Counted from the stretch's first letter, positions 35,118 through 48,920 are shown. The stretch is DNA of 64,000 nucleotides from Phoronis australis (GCA_002633005.1 NMRA01000084.1:316708-380707), one strand, 5' to 3'. Numbers and translations: made by a program. The notes: generated by a model from the letters alone, not told the origin.

Positions 35118-35829
35118 AAAACAAAATATAAAAGCTCGTTTTCACCTATTTGAAAGTGGGCAGAACCGGAATCGGAAAACAGAGCGATCTTTGCTTAACC
35201 AGACTGGTTGAACATGACACCTGTTTCGACAAGTTGGCGGTAACTAGCCAGTCATCAATCATCCATATAACTTTTGAACTGTTCGAAAATGACAAGGCGT
35301 TTCCTTTTTAGCAATTTCATTATAAAAAGCATCTGTTAGATTATTCCTCCGATGTACCGTTGTCTAGGTAACAAGGGGGCGGAAGTTTGATTATAAAATC
35401 GAATTGGTGAAAGTGGAATGTCGTGTTCTCGTGGCAACTGGTGTCGTTATTTTCAGGTCGGGTTTAAGATAAAATCCTTTTTGTTACGCCCACGACGTAG
35501 TCTGGTCATGAATTCCCTGATCCGTGGGGTAGAGCAACGGACGGAAGTGAAGGCTTTGCATGGAAAATATGAGGTCTCTATTCAATGTCTCTGATCCTTC
35601 ATAGACGATACATTGTACAGCTTACACGCACAACAATCACAAAACCAGGCAAGTGACCCGTGCACTGAATTCCCCGTGATGTGGTTGACAAAATCGGTCA
35701 AGCGACCACCTAATTTTGTCAGTACGGTAAAAAGCAGACATTTTCGTAAAGACTGGCGCAGGAGGGCCACTTTCACTGAACAAACGCAAACACAACCCTG
35801 TCAGCAAACTCACACCGAAGACGCTGCTA
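35118..35829. other. Intergenic DNA, no gene seen
   Basis: Overlapping 60-75 codon frames occur on both strands at 35582-35846, without recognised domains. Confidence 0.5.
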
Positions 35830-35888
35830 CATAGGCGGCGCAGCACTGAAAGCCCCCCCCCCCAGCCCCCTATGGTGTGCCGCCCATG
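35830..35888. mobile_element. Family C GC-rich hairpin element C3
   Basis: 59 bp: CATAGGCGGCGCAGCACTGAAA, an 11-C run, CAGCCCCCTA, then TGGTGTGCCGCCCATG. The imperfect inverted ends and the internal GCAGCACTGAAA and CCCCCAGCCCCCT words match C1 at 17896-17965. Confidence 0.75.
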
Positions 35889-38800
35889 CCTTAATCAATC
35901 TTTTAGGTGCGTCAGTACAGAGTTAGCTTGTCATTGTGAACAATGAGGCCACCTTCATTGACGCTTCCAGAGAGTGATGCGCAACAATTAAGGCTAATTA
36001 GCCGCACCCTTTTCAACAATTTCTGAAAAAAATCACCAGAAGCACGAGACGTGACGCATTGCGTTTCGAGACCGACTGAATTGTTGGTTACGGGTATTTT
36101 TTACACACTTGCTAAATTAAGGACAAGGGTTTGTATGCGCGTGGCTGTATTAATTACCTGTAGATACATAAGTATTTACAGACATCAGGTGGCAAGTAGA
36201 CAATCAGTGGCACAATTGGCCTAGATTTCCCAACTCCAAACCTTGTCTACCAGTCGCAATGACCAACGAAGCAAAAATTCACATGTTTTCGTGTTGTCCG
36301 TTCATAATATTTACACCCACTCCCAATTCGGTATTTTCGGTAACCACTCCGGAACATGCGGATATGATCGTAAAAGCAGTGAAGGTAGAACATCGCAGAT
36401 TTCTTCTATAAGTTAAGTTTGTCCAGCGGCAGCCAGCAGGACTGAAATGTGACGAAGGGAAATTCTTGAGTTGGGATTTGGCGAAATGCAAGTGGAAGCA
36501 CTTTTGACGTATTCGAGCGGTTATTAACTTGCTAATTGTAGGAGACGGCATCTGCACAATTATGCAAATGAGGTCAGAAAAGGAGTAAACGATGTATCTG
36601 CAGATATGAATAACGGTGCTTTTGTGGCGAAAAACGTTATCAGGAGACTAGTTTTATCGTTATATTAAAGCGGTGACACATACGCCTGTGGCCGCCAAAA
36701 TAGTTTTTGATTAAGATCGCTTTCTGCTGTAAAACTGGTCCCAACTTGTTTCTCGTTTTTTCAAAAAAAAAATCTAGTTTTCATTCACAAATATGCCGGA
36801 CTCGGACTGACGTTGTCTTTACATGTTCGCGCGACCTGGTTTGTTTGGAATAAGCTTGATTGTTATGTCGGAACTATCAATTGGCTATGGCTAAGTCAAT
36901 GGAATCATTTTGTTCAATTGCATTTTTGTGATCAACAGTGAGCTTGACCTAGACTGTAACACAATACAGATGTACATGTATTACAAAGCTTCGCAATAGA
37001 ACCGAAAACGCTAGCAGACTCCGTGCTGTCCGCGAAGGAGTCACATCACTTTGTTTCCTAATACACGTAGCTTTAAAGCAACGAAAATTGATGTCACAGC
37101 AAGTTCAATTTCTTCAATGATACAACAAACATAGGACTTTTCCGGGGCATAACGATCGAGTCCCTTGAAGTAAGCAGCCTGGCTACTAGGCTGAGAGCAA
37201 GCGGAAACGCTCAGCACGGACGTTTGCTGCCGTTCACTACTGGCGTTTTCACTTCTGGAGAGATTGTTCGTGGAAACAGGCCAGCGTCTTAGCAAGTGTG
37301 AACAACGTTCTGGTATCAAAGGAAAATAACGGATAACAGCGACTCATCACAGTGAAAGAATTCATCAAAGGAAGATAACATACATCTCAGCCAGGTGGCG
37401 CGAGGCCCTAATCCAGCCTCGCTCCCCCGGTGGCGGTGATCGGTTTAGCCATTCTAAGCTTGGTTATGGAAATTACCTTCGGCGCAATGCTTGGCCGCTG
37501 CCTTGACGTCACCAAAACAAAGGCAGATTTTGATTATTTTCACAAGCGTTTTTGCTGCAAAATACATCATTTAGACCTAAATTGCTGCAATATACCGTTA
37601 GTTTTCATTTTTACATAAAATTGCAGAAAATTTCTAAATTATTCGTTGCGTTCGGACAATTTCCGTAAAAATGTGCTAGAATTCTGACACCTTCGTTTCC
37701 CATAAACCAAGCCTCAAATTGCTAAATCGATCAGCGCCATCTTGAAGCTTGGGGATGAGGCCTGACCTACTCCGGCTCACCTGTCTGAGGGCTCACCAAG
37801 TTGTGCCCCCTAACAACATTTCGTGAATCTTCTAAAAAATAATAAATGATCACGTGACATTGATTTATTAATGCACGGTGTTACAAGATAACGTTATACA
37901 TGTGGAGAAAGTTCTCCAAGATATCAGTAAGGACGTAATTCACGCTAGTATTAGCTTCTTGTAAGCATGCGTTACCGCCGTGTCGCCGGAGGACTGAAGA
38001 GACCATGCGACGACTCACCGTGCGGTTTTAGGCAGTCATGATCAGATCAAAGTTGTACCCGCACGTTTGCTTGGATATTTTTGAGAGACTAAAAGGCCGC
38101 ACTATGCCGTACACTCGCATATTGGACTCATTGACATATCAAGCGCATGCGCCTAGGTGTGAAACACGTACGTCACTAAGGAGATAAATATTACTATAGC
38201 ACGTCAGGTTCGTAGCCCGCTATTGCAAAGGCTGGTTAGCGGGACTTTCCATACCCCTGGTCGCCACTACGTCCGCATACATACATGCGGACAAGCTATC
38301 CGCTTACGATTGGTTTTGCTTCTACTCCACGTAAAAACAAATTTCATCCCGACTCCCGAGAGTGCCGAATAGCAAACAGACGTGAATAGTCACGTTGTTT
38401 TGTCCATCTTCCAAGAAGTCGCCGACACAAGTTCACGTTCATTTAACTTTGACTGGCTTGTCCTCAACTCCCGTACCCCGATTGACTGTCTACATCTCTT
38501 GTTACACTAGATTAGGTTCGATGATGTAAGGTTTGCCTTTGATCTTCGGCAGCAGTTTTGTGCGTTGTGACTCAAAGTACTTTGGCGCCAATGGAATAGA
38601 AACTGGCGATTGTTATTTTCCCGTCTTTTCTGATCTTATCAATAACTTCAGTGAAATTTAATTAAATTAAATACCCTGGGAGTTATTGCCTCAATGTTTA
38701 CTCTCGAGCTAGTTGAGATTTCATAAAATATTTAATGACCAAACTACCGTTGTGACAGAGAATCCATGAAAGTTACGGTGTCGAATACCCACTAGAGTAC

Positions 38801-41800
38801 ACAAGAGCAACGCACACATATTTCTCAAGAACGACTGTATCGTAAGTGCATTGCCAATGTTCTTCTAGCTTAATGGATAAAAGTGAACTTATGTATATTT
38901 CGGTATGTTGTTTCATTTGCATGATTACAATGTCTTGCGCCAAACTTCCAACAGAATTGTCTAAATTCTTTGTATCATTGCCAGAAGCAAATACGAATCA
39001 AGGCATCCTGTTTACGGTTTTTAAATCACTCGGAATGCGGTATATTTGTCAGTATACAGTTTATCCAACGTACGAGAAGCGTTACATCGATGTCGGGCCG
39101 ACAACATGACAGGCGGGTAAACGCTATTGAAGGTATTGCTCATCATAGCGCGCGGTCTTTATGGTGCTGTAAATTCAATGTAGATACACGCAGCCTCTCC
39201 TTGTTATCTCAAGTCTTGCACAGTGTGGGGAAGGACTAAAATAGAACTTGGGGAATCGCAGAGTGGCCTGCGAACATCTGTGTGCAAATGCCATCTGAAA
39301 CCATCTGGCAAACGGGTTATTCTTTCGATATCTATCGCGTGCGTGTCCGCATTGTCTGAAAAAATACCCATGGAAAACATGAAAAACACAATTTGAAATA
39401 AAACAGCTGACTAAGTCAAGTTTGTAAGTTATCAGTAAACTTAGGGCAGATTGAACGTTCGTTTTCGCCCTTACGGGCGACATGTGGTATAGTTTTCATT
39501 TTCTGAATTGGGTGCCATCCACTGACAATTTCAAGTTGTGTTGTGTTTTTGTTAATCCTTGGTTTGATCACAGTCTGGGTTCGGGGTCTAAACATTATAC
39601 TCGAAATCGAACACGAAAATATATTTGACATTTTCTATTCTACCGGCATCTCTGAATGCGAATTCGAGCTAAGTGTCTATTATTCTGTGCAGTGTGGCTT
39701 ACGCGTATGAGTTTCTAGTCCAAGTTTGTACTTGATTACCCTAGATTAGAGCTATAAACTTCAGTACAAACTCGACATTCGAGTAAAAACTCGAAATTCC
39801 GTGTTTAGACTCAGAACTTTTTAAATTAGTTTTAACTTTAAGGGTCATCAGGTGCAAACTACGATTAGACAGTTGTTCACGCAAGCCATTATTATTCGAA
39901 CATAGAACAAGTAATAAGACATTTTTGCTCAAAAATGGAATAGTAAATGCCTAAAAACTTTGGCATAGCTACACTGACCCACACTGATTTCAAGCAATAA
40001 CACTTCCTTCTCCTTCAATAGATGGCACTACCATCTACTTCAACTGTGCAATAGGTGGCGGCACAATCCGGAGTTTTTCTTCTCACTCATAAGGCTAAAC
40101 GAGACGTCGTTTTATTAATTTTAATTCAAAACCAACTTAAAAGCATAATTTTTTGCAGGATGACTTCCAATCATATAAATGTTTTATACACGTTAATCGA
40201 AGGAAGCAAAATAACAAATTAAAGATAATGAAAACCCTCCACTGACGGAAGTAAAATAATATGCTATTTTGACCATCCATCACCTTGTCACATCTTCAAC
40301 GTGATTGGTTAGGAATTCGGTTAATATATTCATGGTGAAACAACGCAAACTCGTGTTATTTTTATTTGTCTTTTTTCTAATCGATAAACTTTCTTAACTA
40401 TCACGTTGGCGACAGAGCGTCGAGTGTTGTCAATATAAAACAGAGCGTTAACAATGGAAATGAAGTTGCACTATATACTACAATTAAGTGTGACAACGAG
40501 TCGCCGAGCAGTAACCTGTACTTCGACTCAAAGTGATCGTTTAAAATGAATTATCTAACCTTCGTCCCTCTCTGAAGTAGGTCAATTGTTTTCTATTATT
40601 AAGAGCTTTTGAGAAGTTGGACAGGCCTTTCAGGTTGACAGATCACTGTGACCCCAATGATCGCGAGAAGTGAGCACCTCTCGAAAAAAATGTGTAACAC
40701 AGTTGAGAACTTTTTTTGGAGTGCAAGCTAGTTGCCCAAAGATCGCCAAAGGGCAATATATTTGACCACGACTATTTAAGTGCGCATACTTATAGATAGT
40801 TATGTACCAAGGCGAAACAGAAAATGAAGTTCCACCATGAAACATATTCTATGAATGGAAATACACGGGTTTGGCATTCGTTTCCAGCAGACAGTACTAA
40901 CCGACCTCTGGATAACATATGGCGTATGCAGACGACAATTTATCACGCTTGATCTAGGTATTGTCATTGTTTTAAGCTGCGTAGGTCACAAACGATCAGA
41001 TATGACCATAGATGAACACGTGTTTACAATTCTGGTGAAGTAGATGGTTTAGTAGTCACAATGTCTGACATTTTCAATGACGGAATTTTGTTGTTGGTTT
41101 GATGTTCAGAGAAGTGAAAAGAAGAACTTTCTGTGTTACAAAGTGTTGTTTAATTCGTCTTCTTGAGGTTGACGTGTTTTGGCGTCTGATTAGTGCCGCC
41201 CCCTGTGGACCATTTATGAAAATTAGTTTTCATGGATTTCTTTGTTTTAGAATACTGCGTTGCTTGCAAATAAGTATCCGAGTAAAGCATGTAATCTTGC
41301 GTCAAACGTAACTGAATATAATACGTTGTCTCGGCCATTTAGTCCGAAGTGCAGCTGACGTCGTGTTTCTTCCCGTTAGTTAAATTTATTTAGTGGCGTT
41401 TCGGTGTGTAGATCTGGCAGCGTGGCTGGTATTTGTATGCAAAAAACTATGAGTGAATGCTACCGAAATATTTTGGTCGTTTGACAATGAATATTCCTTT
41501 GGAAGTTTAAGTTACAGTAAGAGACTAAAAACGGAACATCATATCGCAGAAATGACTGAACAGATTCAAATTAGGCTTTCAGTTACTGTGCTTTATGTAC
41601 CGTTCTTCAAAACGCGGTTGGAGCTTGTGTTGCTGTAAATTAGCGGATTGATATCGTGTAAGTAAGGGTAACTATTGGTCACGTGATGTGACCAACGCAT
41701 GCCGGCCATGTATGTAGACTGGTAATAATGAGTTGTCATTTATTCTCAAAGAGCTCTAGTTTTTGCGAGAGCGGCTTTAAAAACACGACTTCTATGATGT

Positions 41801-42702
41801 TTATAAAAACATCAAAATTTCTTCAATAAAAAACGAGAAAAAAATTGTAAAATTGTAACCCCCTTTTTTGAGGTTCCTTCCTGAAATATTTCAATCAAAA
41901 GTAAAATTTATTTTGGCCATTTAAGTCATGCCGTAGTATTGCTTTGAAGGTACTATTTTGCATAATTTTACTAAAACGACATAGGCGCGTAACAATATTA
42001 ATAGCACTGGTATAAAGTAAAAAGGGTTTGCTTTTTCAGACAATATTTATTTCGTCATATTTGTGTACTATAGTTGCGTAGACATTTCACAGACGGTGAT
42101 AGGGTGTTACATAAACTTAATGATATGCTAAACGAATTTATGAATTTTCTTTAGTGAAGAAGACTTGATTTGAAACAGATAATGAACCCTGTCTTCTCAC
42201 GTAATCGATCAAGCATTAAATTTCTAGAATATTAAAAATTGAAATTTTTCGCTAAAGTAGAATCCAGTCAAGCAAACGGTGAAAAGGATGTTATTTGTTA
42301 CGAAATGATTTATTAATTGATTTTGATCGACTGATTTTGTAAGGCGAGTTATGCACACAATATACAGTATGCACACAATACGTGTAAATGTGTGCCTGGA
42401 AATGGGTTACACAATGACACACAACTAATACAGATAGAACAATATTTGAGAAAAAAAATGCGTACAAACAATATAACAAGACCGTGGTTGTCCCTTAGGT
42501 GCAACGTATACAACACCAATGCTTAGGTGAAAAATATGTACAGGTAAAAATAGGAAGATAAAAATAAATGAACAAATAACTACACATGTAATAAATAATT
42601 AAGCAGAAATTGCAAATGAAGTTAACAAAAGTAGACTGCTTAAAATCTGCTATCTTAGATCTACGGGTCACATTAGATTTTCAGTTAATTTTCAAATCAA
42701 TT
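35889..42702. other. Intergenic DNA with no gene; minor motifs only
   Basis: About 6.8 kb without homeobox, RNA gene or assigned repeat. Small items: an HSE-like GAGAAAGTTCTC near 37913, an 8-bp-arm palindrome TTGGTCAC-gtgat-GTGACCAA at 41675-41695 with a CACGTG inside, and CGAGT-rich words at 39770-39800 resembling the GAGT words at 120-260. All open frames are about 100 codons or less, without known domains. Confidence 0.5.
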
Positions 42703-42823
42703 GTTAGGGGCTGGCATGAGAGCCTGTGTGGATTCGTGTGCTACCTCAGTACGTTACTCGGCGATTGGCGATTAGACTAAATGTCGAACTGCTAACGAAA
42801 CGCAAAATTCCAAACTTATGGTA

Positions 42824-42864
<41 letters not shown>

Positions 42865-43100
42865 GTGTTTTTTTCTCGGTACATGTTTGACTTAGGCGCT
42901 GAAATTGTTGTTTTGATCCCTGGCCTAAGTTTTGTCTCAGCTGCTATGCATTGTCCTGGCGTTAGAATCTGAGTGCAATGAAAATACATGAATTAGAGAC
43001 AAAATAAGTCGTGACCGAGTTCAACAACCACAGTGCGTCAATGGAAATTTTTATGCGCCGATGACGTGGGGCGCTGCCCCAAAATTATCCATGCGAGACA
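42703..43100 (+). repeat. Dispersed repeat family E, copy 1, with internal (GT)n
   Basis: It aligns with 60691-61060. Shared words in order are TAGGGGC, GTGTGG, TACCTC, AGTAC(A/G)TTAC, CGATTAG, CAG(C/A)TGCT(A/C)TGC(A/G)TTGTCCT, GCAATG(A/C)AAAT, CACAGTGCG(T/C)CA(A/G)TG and TTTTTAT(G/T)CG. Copy 1 carries a (GT)n tract where copy 2 has an A-run with CACAAAATCACA. Confidence 0.6.
42825..42868 (+). repeat. (GT)n microsatellite
   Basis: About 22 GT units with one C interruption, followed by a T run. It sits inside family E copy 1. Confidence 0.95.
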
Positions 43101-43394
43101 CAGTGAAAGGTAAATGAATATAAGAATGAACTAAAATTTAATTTTGTTAAACAAATGGCGGTTGAAAAGAAATTTTAAATTGTTTTTGAAAGCTGACCCC
43201 GGAATCGTTAGTCCTCAGGTTGTTCCGACGTGTAAAGCCATTGCAGTTAAGGTGACATTATTTGCGAGAATAGTGACTTTGAGAACAGCCCCAGTGCAGA
43301 TTCGGACCTGGATCGCTCGTGGTCTCGGAAGAACGCTCTATCGGTGGAGCTATATCTACTCGATGAACGACGGTATTTTAATCGTATTTGACTG

Positions 43395-43570
43395 CTGATT
43401 TCAGCGAATGTCTGAAGGACAATGGCGAGAATTGGCGATTTGTAATATAACCAGTAACGGTAGCACAGCGTATTTTATTGTTTTATTGCTCTGGTCAAAG
43501 CTAACAGCTTTAAAAACTATATCTCATCCAACAGTATTCCGAAAAATACGACTTGCGAATAATGACCCTT
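43395..43570 (-). repeat. Dispersed repeat family D, copy 3 (minus orientation)
   Basis: Its reverse complement matches 1118-1298 and 22658-22842: TCGTATTTTTCGG, AGCTTTGACCAGAGC(A)ATAAA, AATCGCCAATTCTCGCCATTGTC and CAGACATTCGCTGAAATCA. The + strand frame starting at 43408 reads MSEGQWRELAICN, parallel to copy 2. Confidence 0.6.
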
Positions 43571-46500
43571 TAAAAGATGTTTGTCCACAATACTTTACAC
43601 GAGAAAATTGTACAAGTGAACTTGAACATCTACGAGTGCAATAAGAATGCACATGTTTATTCTGCCGAATACTATTTCAATACTTAGGGGCGGGGCCATG
43701 AGTTTTAACTGTTCCAACCCCTCCCTTCATTTATATGTTAATGAGACCAAGGACGAAGCGAACTCAACGATGTGCTTCGCCAGCCCTTCGTCTGCTCGCC
43801 AAATTGGGGGTGGAAATGTTTTAGCCGTTTTCAAAGGCTTTCGTTTAGTTTTGGACATTTTAAGATTAATTTATCCTTGCTATTTTTCATATCGGAATGT
43901 TTAATAACCTTTAGAGCTTGGAATTTAGGAACAATATTTTCTGGTTACACTGAAAAATAAAATCTGTAATCAGTTCACTCACCAAACAACAGCATAAAAT
44001 TCACAATTCATAGTAATATCGAAATAATGTCAGACGTCTCTCTTAACTTTTAGGTAAACTCGTAAAATAATATTCATGCTTTGTTTTTAAACAACGGTCG
44101 GTTAAACATTTTTGGCGTGTTTCCCTATGGGGACATAATTGCAGAGATAATTTTAGGAATTTTAGGAGCGCGACCGCAGTCATTGTCGCAAAAAAATTCA
44201 TTGACGCACCGTGATCGACCTTAGGTCGGGCCAACGGGCCCATTAAAATGGGAAGCAAATTGGACAAAAAATAACATTGCCCGGCTTTAAAGTGGCCTAT
44301 ATACTTAAGGCCTTGTAGGTGAATTAATTTGTTTGTTTAATATTCCTATTTCCGGCTTTGTTATGTATTTATAATACTTGAACACAGCACATTTGTTTAG
44401 ATGTACGAATAGTTGGTATTGGTTAACTGGTCCTTTTAAAATTACCTCCGTTTGCTAAAATATGCATTCCAATCGATCACAAAATTGTTCCGCCAAAATG
44501 CTTAAGGAATACAGTGGCTACGTGCGCGTGGCGGGCAAAATGAAATGTGCCAGCGATCAAGAATTTTTATCTAACGTCACATGTACGCAACAAACACACT
44601 TGGGAAGAGCTTACATGTCTTCGAATAAAATTCTATTGCGGGAAAAGTTACCATTATTTTTGTTATCTGTTTGAAAATAAATCTTACTAGAAAAATTATA
44701 ATAGTGAATATTTCGGACAAATGGGTATTTTCTGTAGCTTGCTTTTTGCGTAACGGCATTGAATCGAATTGAATAATTCCTAAAACTTTAAACCGGTTTT
44801 AAATACATGCATTTTGAAGAAGTGGACTTGAACTTGTTTCATAGGCGACGTAATGCAATTTTTAATGTGACGTTTAAATTAACTTGTGGCAGCGATGTAA
44901 GTGGCTACGCATAATTTTTGTATGAACACTTGTGGTGACCTGGTAAACTTGCAAATTTCACCTCTAATAACGCCAGCGTGAAACGAAGTTGAATCTGAGT
45001 GGTGTCTGAGCTCGGATAATAGATGCAGGTTCATGGTCTCTTAATTTTCTAAATTACGTCCATTTCCGAAATGTTGGAATTCCTCATAGCGAGTAAGAAC
45101 ATCAAGAACTTTTGCGGAATATTCCACAATCCCAGTATAAAGCAACAATTGTTATAGTTTTAGCAATCTTCACTGATTTAACCTTCTTCGATTGTTTCTA
45201 GATTGTTTTTCCATAAGTGTTTTAAATTTCCAATGGAATTTAGTGACGCCGCTTAACGTTGGCGGTTTCGTCCACGCGTCATTTCTGAAGAGTTTTATTC
45301 ATAGGCCATTTTCTGAAACGTTTTTATCCACATGTTATTTGTGAGCGCGCGCTATCTCTGGCAAGCCACTCCCACTTCGAACCACGTGCACAGTAAAACT
45401 CAACTTTGACATTGAATAATTCTATATGGATAACTGCAATTCGCCAATCGTCTTTAAATTGGAAAGGAGTGTTATAATGAAAACATTTCCCCAAACACCT
45501 CTAGCTGTATGATTTAAATTCTTGCGATTTTATTCAATGATTAATGTTCTAGAACTTCTAGAAGTTTTATATGACATTCTTGGCACACTTTCATACTTTT
45601 TAGATATCTTTGCGTTTTAGGTACTTATTAGTTATCCATTTCACCTTAGCAATTGTAATTTCATTTTGGCTACTCAGCGGTCAGTCACCAACGTATTAAA
45701 GTATTACATGTACTTGCGTTAACATACAAAAACTTTTATCGATATTCAAAAACGACACCACAACTGAATTGACAGTTTCCCCTACGGCTTCCTTTTCACA
45801 CTGCCAAGGAACACGCAAATAAACGGCAATTAACTTGAATTGAGTGACATCTCGTAAACGTAGGGCAAAGCATCCATGGGGTTTGCCTGTCTAAATACTA
45901 AATACTTGCCAGGGCAGCTGATGCATGACAACAAAAACACACTACGCGGGTAAAACTCTGGGGTAACTGTTGGTAGGTCATTTCAATCAATGTTAGAACA
46001 CGAAGCTCTCACAAACCCAGTGGCATGAAACTACTTTCATCAGTCTGCTTTGAAATTTAGTATAAGACTTGCAAAAACTAATAGTGCCCTTTGACAATTA
46101 CACCGTTGTTAAATGTTGAAGCTTAGGTGACCGTACTCAGCTCTGGTCGTTGAAATGCTCCTAACACGTAAATAAAGCCGTCATTCTAACTCTCTATTCA
46201 CACTGAACGCACGAGGCTGACTTCAAGGGGTCTCCCCGTTCATAGCTGGCGGTAACGTCCCGTTTTTCGAAGATTCGACCAGTGACCCGAACAGCAACAT
46301 CGGAATGTCGGACTGACAAACGTTACGATATTTACTTACATGTACGTACATGGTTGTATTTACCTCGAGCTTTATATTTCTCTTTATTTCACAGGTGACA
46401 TGACTCGACTTGGATGTCCTGCTTTTTATTTTAGAACTATGTAACTCATATACTCTTATTGGCCACCGGCACCCTGTACAGCAACTATCTCTTCTTCCTG

Positions 46501-48455
46501 GGGCAACCACTTATGTGAAAATACGCATAAATACAGTCCACCTCAACGGTCTCTACGTACGTGTTACGAGAATTTCAACGACAAATGTTGAGTACGGTCA
46601 TCTAAGCGTCACCATTTTACAACGGTGCAATTTTCAAAGAGTGTTGTTAGCTTTTGCAACTCTCATGGATTACATGAAACTATTTTTCAAAGCAGCCTCA
46701 TGGAAATAGTGTCGCGCAGGTGACCGCAGTCCGAAAGTCAGATTTACTTTGTTCATGACAGCGCACTCTGCCTGTCCAAAAGTCAACAATGTGTGAAGTT
46801 GAAATATGTATGTAGCTTTCAAAAATAACGAGGTACTAAAATCTGCACGTGGCTATTCAAACACTAAACTCCGAAAACACTGGCGATACGATTAATTGAA
46901 TCTGCGACTGTGGAATAGTGTCATTGGGGTTAACGTTCATGCGAGCGAGTTCTTCATATTTAAATACCACTGGGCTTCATCAATCGTTCCCTTCACTAAG
47001 TCGGACACATTTACCAGAAATTCAAATTGATTAATTTCTGATTACTGCCATCGTTGTGGACCGACATCAAGTTTCCTGAAGCTGAATCCTTTCCCTGAAA
47101 AGATGAACCAAATATCTTCCAGGGAATGGTCGATTCTTCAACAGGGTATCAACAATGTGTAGTATGCATAATTCAATCAATATGTTATCGTTCAAGTTCA
47201 AGATTCAAATGTTGCAATCAATTGGAGGTCGATGTTAAACATTATAACACGAACACACCATAAATAGCTGAAACGTAAAAAAGTGAAATTATTGCCCGTA
47301 CATTCGGCGAAGGTACGGTACTCATGTTACTTGCTGATAACGCAAGGATGCACCCGTCTTAATCTACCGACAAGCCCTTTACACGCGTATATGTTTTGAT
47401 CGTAGCTGGAGGGGCGAGCGCCACTTTGTTCCGTTCTCCTTAATCCCCTATGTATTCACGCTATACATGTCAATTAACAATCGAGACGTAAAAGTTTTCG
47501 TTATTTCAATTCCTGGGAAGTAACGTTATGTCACTGTAACTGTGGTGTTCAGTACATGCATTTGAATCAGATCTTAGTATCCGCGTATAGAACTGGTCCA
47601 TGGCTTGACCTTACTGACTGCCACTAGCGTTCGCAAAATTACGTTACGCATTAGAAAATTAGCATTAAATTTACATTATCCTGTATCTTATTACCCTATT
47701 CAATTAATGAACATTTTGTATCAGGCGAAATAGAAGGAAATTTTTCACGAGAGACAGAAATTTGACGATGATGAGTTGTGTAGAATATTTGTTACTTTTT
47801 CCACAAGCATTTTGACGTCACGATTCGGTCAGCTTTTCGTATTGATGTGTCACGGCACCTGCATCCCCTCCTTACCTGTCGTTTAAAACCCACGCATTGA
47901 AACCTGCTCACAGTTATTATACAAAACTACTATAACTAGATACGAGAAAACCGAATGCAACACTCTCTTTGGAATCCGTTAGCGTACTCCGGTGGTAGAC
48001 GTCTTTTTCCACTCGGGAGACACTCTGAAGATTAAATATCCCTGATCAGTTATTTCCGCAGACGAGTATCCTGGTTTCTGTCAAGCGTAGGGATTCTCGC
48101 TACATTTTCTGTCCTCATGCACATCCGCTTTTATTAGTTCCAATTCTTATCCATCGGAAATAACAGCCTCACCGCACCGGTGTAGTTAACTGTGTGTGAT
48201 CAAACGTAATCCTCGGACTTGACTCCTCTCGGTCATTCCTGACTAAGCTTTGAATGTGATGTCTGCAAACCAACCTTTAATAGGCATTTTATCTTCAATG
48301 GAGACCTCGAAACTCTCATTTAGACTCGGTAATTATATACACAGCATCGTTTCAAAACAATAAGTTACCATAACTGTCATTTTAACCATTAACCTGTAGC
48401 GAGTTTTCAGTGTCTAACTAGCAAGGTTAAAGGTTGTCATTATCTTCGAAAATTG
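43571..48455. other. Intergenic DNA, no gene seen
   Basis: Nearly 5 kb without recognised gene or RNA. The only compact motif is a double TTCTAGAA palindrome at 45547-45563, resembling overlapping heat-shock-factor sites. Confidence 0.5.
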
Positions 48456-48920
48456 ATGTCCTTGGCAGGATCGAAAACATATAGCTTATCTTCACAAGTG
48501 CCGTGCATCGTCCATTTGTTATACATAATTCATTTTATATTAGGCAATTTAGACAAAGTCCTTAAATTGAGTAATCTGTCAAGCGGGAAACTGAAAGGTC
48601 TCTTGTCCCGGTGGCTCGTTGGCACACTCGGTTGGTTTATTACGTGGTATGACGGCCATGTAAAAATAGCCAAGAGCATATGCAACGTAGGGAGCCTGAA
48701 TGTACGTGTACCCAAAGGATTGAATTTATTGCTGTCAAACAATCAACATATGAAGAACAAGCTTACTTCACATACACGTCTGGGTGTCAAATGTGTGCGT
48801 GCATACGTCTTAAAACGAACAACTACATTGTACATGGAGGTCTACCCTTCTGATATCAGACCTTCGAAGTTATTTTGTAGTCTAAGTGTCTGTATTTTCA
48901 TCAGTTATATTGATAATTAA
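48456..48920 (+). other. 154-codon open frame of unknown status
   Basis: This is the longest open frame outside the Hox exons, starting at ATG 48456. The predicted product has a hydrophobic N-terminal third (VHLLYIIHFILG) and a Lys/Arg-rich middle. I recognise no domain, no splice context and no homologue. At this length, in 64 kb of AT-rich DNA read in six frames, it is plausibly chance; I list it only so that it can be checked against transcripts. Confidence 0.12.

Noticed and set aside
43408-43644. 78-codon frame starting MSEGQWREL as a small protein gene
   Set aside because: It coincides with repeat family D. A related string is found in copy 2 but copy 1 has a stop, and the downstream residues do not match.
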